DNA of 64,000 nucleotides from Microtetraspora fusca. Lineage in GTDB: Bacteria > Actinomycetota > Actinomycetes > Streptosporangiales > Streptosporangiaceae. The stretch covers positions 37,335 to 101,334 of the forward strand of contig NZ_BBYK01000070.1 in the NCBI RefSeq assembly GCF_001570365.1, in the 5' to 3' direction. The notes below the pieces were generated by a model, which did not search any database, had not been told where the DNA came from, and saw nothing but the letters and a program-made list of their open reading frames with translations. Positions 61,617 through 64,000 of the stretch are shown here, one piece after another (position 1 is the stretch's first letter; each line of letters begins with the position of its first letter). The translations under genes were made by a program, and so were the position numbers.

Positions 61617-63671
61617 GTGCGCCACGAGGACGCCGTAGAGAAGGACGAGAAGCAGCGGCAACTCGACCAGCACCGTGTCGATCTCGAGGGCACCCGGCTC
61701 ACGACCGACCATGGCGTGCTGATCGACGACACCGACAACTCGCTCCGGGCCGGGGAGCGCGGGCCGACGCTCCTGGAGGACTTCCACTTCCGTGAGAAGA
61801 TCATGCGGTTCGACCACGAGCGCATCCCCGAACGCGTGGTCCACGCCCGCGGCTCCGGCGCCTACGGGCAGTTCCGCGTGTACGAGTCGCTCGCCGAGTA
61901 CACGGTCGCCGACTTCCTGTGCGACCCGTCGCTGGTGACCCCGGTGTTCGTGCGCTTCTCCACGGTCGCCGGCTCGCGCGGCTCGGCCGACACCGTACGG
62001 GACGTACGCGGCTTCGCGACCAAGTTCTACACCCGGCAGGGCAACTACGACCTGGTCGCCAACAACATGCCGGTCTTCCCCATCCAGGACGGCATCAAGT
62101 TCCTCGACTTCGTGCACTCCATCAAGCCCGAGCCGCACAACGAGATCCCGCAGGCCCAGTCGGCGCACGACACCTTCTGGGACTTCGTGCAGTGCCAGCC
62201 GGAGACCCTGCACTTCGTCATGTGGCTGATGTCCGACCGCGCGATCCCGCGCAGCTTCCGCATGATGCAGGGGTTCGGCGTGCACACGTTCCGGCTGGTC
62301 AACGCCGATGGCCGGGGCACGTTCGTGAAGTTCCACTGGACGCCCGTTCTCGGCACCCACTCGCTGGTGTGGGACGAGGTGCTGCGCATCCAGGGCAACG
62401 ACCCCGACTTCAACCGTCGCGACCTGTGGGAGGCGATCGAGCGCGGGGCCTTTCCCGAGTGGGAGCTCGGCCTGCAGATCGTGCCCGAGGCGGACGAGCA
62501 CGCCTTCGACTTCGACCTGCTCGACCCCACGAAGATCATTCCTGAGGAGATCGTGCCGGTGCGCCCGGTCGGCAGGATGACGCTCAACCGCAACCCGGAG
62601 AACTTCTTCGCCGAGACCGAGCAAGTGGCCTTCTGCACCGCCAACGTCGTGCCCGGCATCGACTTCACCAACGACCCGCTGCTGCAGGCCAGGAACTTCT
62701 CCTACTTCGACACCCAGCTCATCCGCCTGGGCGGGCCGAACTTCGCCCAGATCCCGGTCAACCAGCCGGTCGCGCCGGTGCACAACGACAACCGCGACGG
62801 ATATCACCAGCGGATGATCCACCAGAGCAGGACCAGCTACTCCATCAACTCGATCAGCGGCGGCTGCCCGATGTCCGGGATGCTGAGCGGCGACTTCTCC
62901 GGGGTGTTCCAGCACTACCAGGAGCGGGTGGACGGGCGGAAGATCCGCAAGCGCAGCCCCAGCTTCGAGGACCACTACAGCCAGGCCACGCTGTTCTGGA
63001 ACAGCATGTCCTTCTGGGAGAAGCGGCACATCGTGAACGCCCTTCTCTTCGAGCTCGGCCACGTCGAGCGCCGGGAGATCAAGGAGAAGGTCGTCGGGCA
63101 CCTCGTCAACATCGATCACGAGCTCGCCACCCAGGTCGCCCTCGGGCTCGGCATGCCGGTGCCCGCGGGCGGCCCGGCCAACCACGGCAAGGCGTCGCCC
63201 GCGCTGAGCCAGGCCAACTCGGCGCGCGAGACGATCGCCACCCGCAAGATCGCGATCCTGGTCACCGACGCCACCGACGCGGGCGCGCTCGCCCCCGTCA
63301 AGGAGGCGCTGGAGGGCCAGGGCGCGATCTGCGAGCTGATCGCGCCGCACGAGGGGAGCGCCGCCTCGCTGACCGTGGACCGCCAGCTCACCGCGACGAA
63401 CTCCGTGCTGTACGACGCGGTCCTGCTCGCCGACGGCGGCATGCTGGCCGAGGACGGGCCCGCGCTCCACTTCGTCCGCGAGGCGTTCAAGCACGGCAAG
63501 GCCATCGCGGCGCTGCCGGGTGGGGCGGCCCTGCTGCAGGCGGCCCGGCTGCCCGGCACGCAGGGCGTGGTCGGGCCCGACACGTCGGGCGGCGCGTTCG
63601 TCCAGGCGTTCACCGACGCCATCAAGGTTCACCGGCACTACGACCGCGACGTGGCGATGCTCTCGGCCTGA
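61617..63671 (+). CDS. katE: large-subunit monofunctional catalase (HPII type)
   Basis: This 684-residue clade 2 catalase has the active-site His in V-V-H-A-R-G-S-G-A near residue 75, the distal Asn in V-A-N-N-M-P-V-F near 150, and the heme-ligand Tyr in [10 protein letters not shown] near 364. The extra C-terminal flavodoxin/DJ-1-like domain (about 540-684) defines the large-subunit class. It decomposes hydrogen peroxide. AAGGGGGAC precedes the GTG. It follows the carbohydrate oxidase, whose activity could generate peroxide, though separate promoters suggest ordinary stress control. Confidence 0.95.
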   Translation: MRHEDAVEKDEKQRQLDQHRVDLEGTRLTTDHGVLIDDTDNSLRAGERGPTLLEDFHFREKIMRFDHERIPERVVHARGSGAYGQFRVYESLAEYTVADFLCDPSLVTPVFVRFSTVAGSRGSADTVRDVRGFATKFYTRQGNYDLVANNMPVFPIQDGIKFLDFVHSIKPEPHNEIPQAQSAHDTFWDFVQCQPETLHFVMWLMSDRAIPRSFRMMQGFGVHTFRLVNADGRGTFVKFHWTPVLGTHSLVWDEVLRIQGNDPDFNRRDLWEAIERGAFPEWELGLQIVPEADEHAFDFDLLDPTKIIPEEIVPVRPVGRMTLNRNPENFFAETEQVAFCTANVVPGIDFTNDPLLQARNFSYFDTQLIRLGGPNFAQIPVNQPVAPVHNDNRDGYHQRMIHQSRTSYSINSISGGCPMSGMLSGDFSGVFQHYQERVDGRKIRKRSPSFEDHYSQATLFWNSMSFWEKRHIVNALLFELGHVERREIKEKVVGHLVNIDHELATQVALGLGMPVPAGGPANHGKASPALSQANSARETIATRKIAILVTDATDAGALAPVKEALEGQGAICELIAPHEGSAASLTVDRQLTATNSVLYDAVLLADGGMLAEDGPALHFVREAFKHGKAIAALPGGAALLQAARLPGTQGVVGPDTSGGAFVQAFTDAIKVHRHYDRDVAMLSA

Positions 63672-63711
63672 GCCCCCGGCTAACGATCACCGCGGGGGGC
63701 AGTCGGCGACT

Positions 63712-64000
63712 GTGGCCGGAACCGAGCCGCGGCCGCGGGCCGAGGTGGACGCGGTCGTGGTGGGCGCCGGGCCGAACGGGCTGACGGCGGCCGTCACGCT
63801 CGCCCGGGCCGGCCTCGGCGTACACGTGTACGAGGCGGCGGCGACCGTCGGGGGCGGGGCGCGGACCGGGGAGCTGACGCTGCCCGGCTTTCACCACGAC
63901 GTCTGCTCGGCGGTCCACCCGCTGGGGGCGGGCTCGCCCGCCTTCCACGAGCTGCGGCTGGAGGAGCACGGCCTGACCTGGGTGGAGCCGCCCCTGCCGC
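63712..64000 (+). CDS. FAD-dependent oxidoreductase, phytoene-desaturase-like (cut by window end)
   Basis: Ninety-six codons are visible, starting GTG. They read [16 protein letters not shown] near residues 12-27, the dinucleotide-binding motif of amine oxidase/phytoene desaturase flavoproteins, then [12 protein letters not shown] near 46 and F-H-H-D-V-C-S-A near 67, typical of uncharacterised NAD(P)/FAD oxidoreductases. The gene continues past 64000. GGGGGGC lies about 14 bases before the GTG, so the start is only probable. Confidence 0.75.
   Translation, partial: MAGTEPRPRAEVDAVVVGAGPNGLTAAVTLARAGLGVHVYEAAATVGGGARTGELTLPGFHHDVCSAVHPLGAGSPAFHELRLEEHGLTWVEPPLP

Noticed and set aside
57831..63638. 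A 1935-codon open frame on the minus strand
   Set aside because: It is antisense to the secreted sugar enzyme and katE, both with strong domain evidence. Its sequence is a low-complexity Val/Gly/Asp/Arg/His mix typical of reverse frames in GC-rich coding DNA.
1..64000. Defence island, prophage or intact mobile element
   Set aside because: No integrase, intact transposase, restriction, toxin-antitoxin or CRISPR gene was recognised. The only mobile traces are the remnant at 67-210 and the duplicated 61-mer.

Overview
The window is about 64 kb of very GC-rich DNA with frequent GTG and some TTG starts, stop/start overlaps of 1-11 nt and some probably leaderless promoters. It reads as a chromosomal segment of a filamentous actinomycete. 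Streptosporangiales is my guess from gene content and style, but the order is inferred and not shown. No tRNA, rRNA, CRISPR array, replication origin or intact insertion sequence was seen.

Layout. (1) 1-280: remnant of an insertion-sequence end with a perfect 19-bp inverted repeat. (2) 281-8122: a five-gene operon arranged symmetrically as DUF917, HyuA-like, NCS1 permease, HyuA-like, DUF917, with a divergent PucR-type regulator. One HyuA copy has lost the phosphate-binding signatures of its fold. (3) 8141-15145: a stress and light-repair block with photolyase, a truncated ECF sigma factor, a NAD(P)-binding/DUF2867 protein, an OsmC peroxidase, two universal stress proteins and a P450. (4) 15244-23075: a complete meta-cleavage aromatic pathway in two arms. 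The hydratase, acetaldehyde dehydrogenase and aldolase arm sits next to an IclR gene. The hydroxylase, extradiol dioxygenase and C-C hydrolase arm sits next to a TetR gene with a perfect 22-bp operator palindrome. (5) 23212-27489: a GNAT/acyl-CoA ligase fusion and a CopC-type copper protein. (6) 27539-34994 and 38501-50320: a large cobalamin region. It holds the cobalt importer CbiMNQO, a fused ChlI/ChlD-like chelatase subunit, CobO, CobB, CobN and the corrin-ring enzymes CobG, CobH, CobIJ, CobK, CbiD, CobM and CobL. Three cobalamin riboswitches control it, two of them back to back. (7) 35015-37838: a 2.8-kb MFS/MerR/hydrolase island interrupting the cobalamin region, flanked by a 61-bp direct repeat and a scrambled esterase gene. 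(8) 50422-53432: Nudix hydrolase, a WYL regulator and an epoxide hydrolase that have lost both 5' ends at one deletion junction, then a TerC protein. (9) 53461-61511: a carbohydrate locus with a Tat-secreted TIM-barrel protein, a ROK regulator and a 1741-residue secreted protein joining PQQ-type dehydrogenase, CBM6, ricin-type, ThuA and DUF1080 modules. (10) 61617-64000: a large-subunit catalase and the start of a FAD oxidoreductase.

How the parts work together. The cobalamin block imports cobalt and carries out the steps from precorrin-2 to adenosylated cobyrinate a,c-diamide, using a mostly oxygen-dependent gene set with CbiD in the place where CobF would be expected. Low cobalamin should raise import (cbiM), the chelatase operon and cobN together. 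The aromatic block would turn a phenolic acid into pyruvate and acetyl-CoA. The 3' carbohydrate block looks like an extracellular oxidise-and-cleave system for sugars. The best candidates for undescribed biology are the paired DUF917/HyuA operon and the 1741-residue secreted enzyme with its neighbours.
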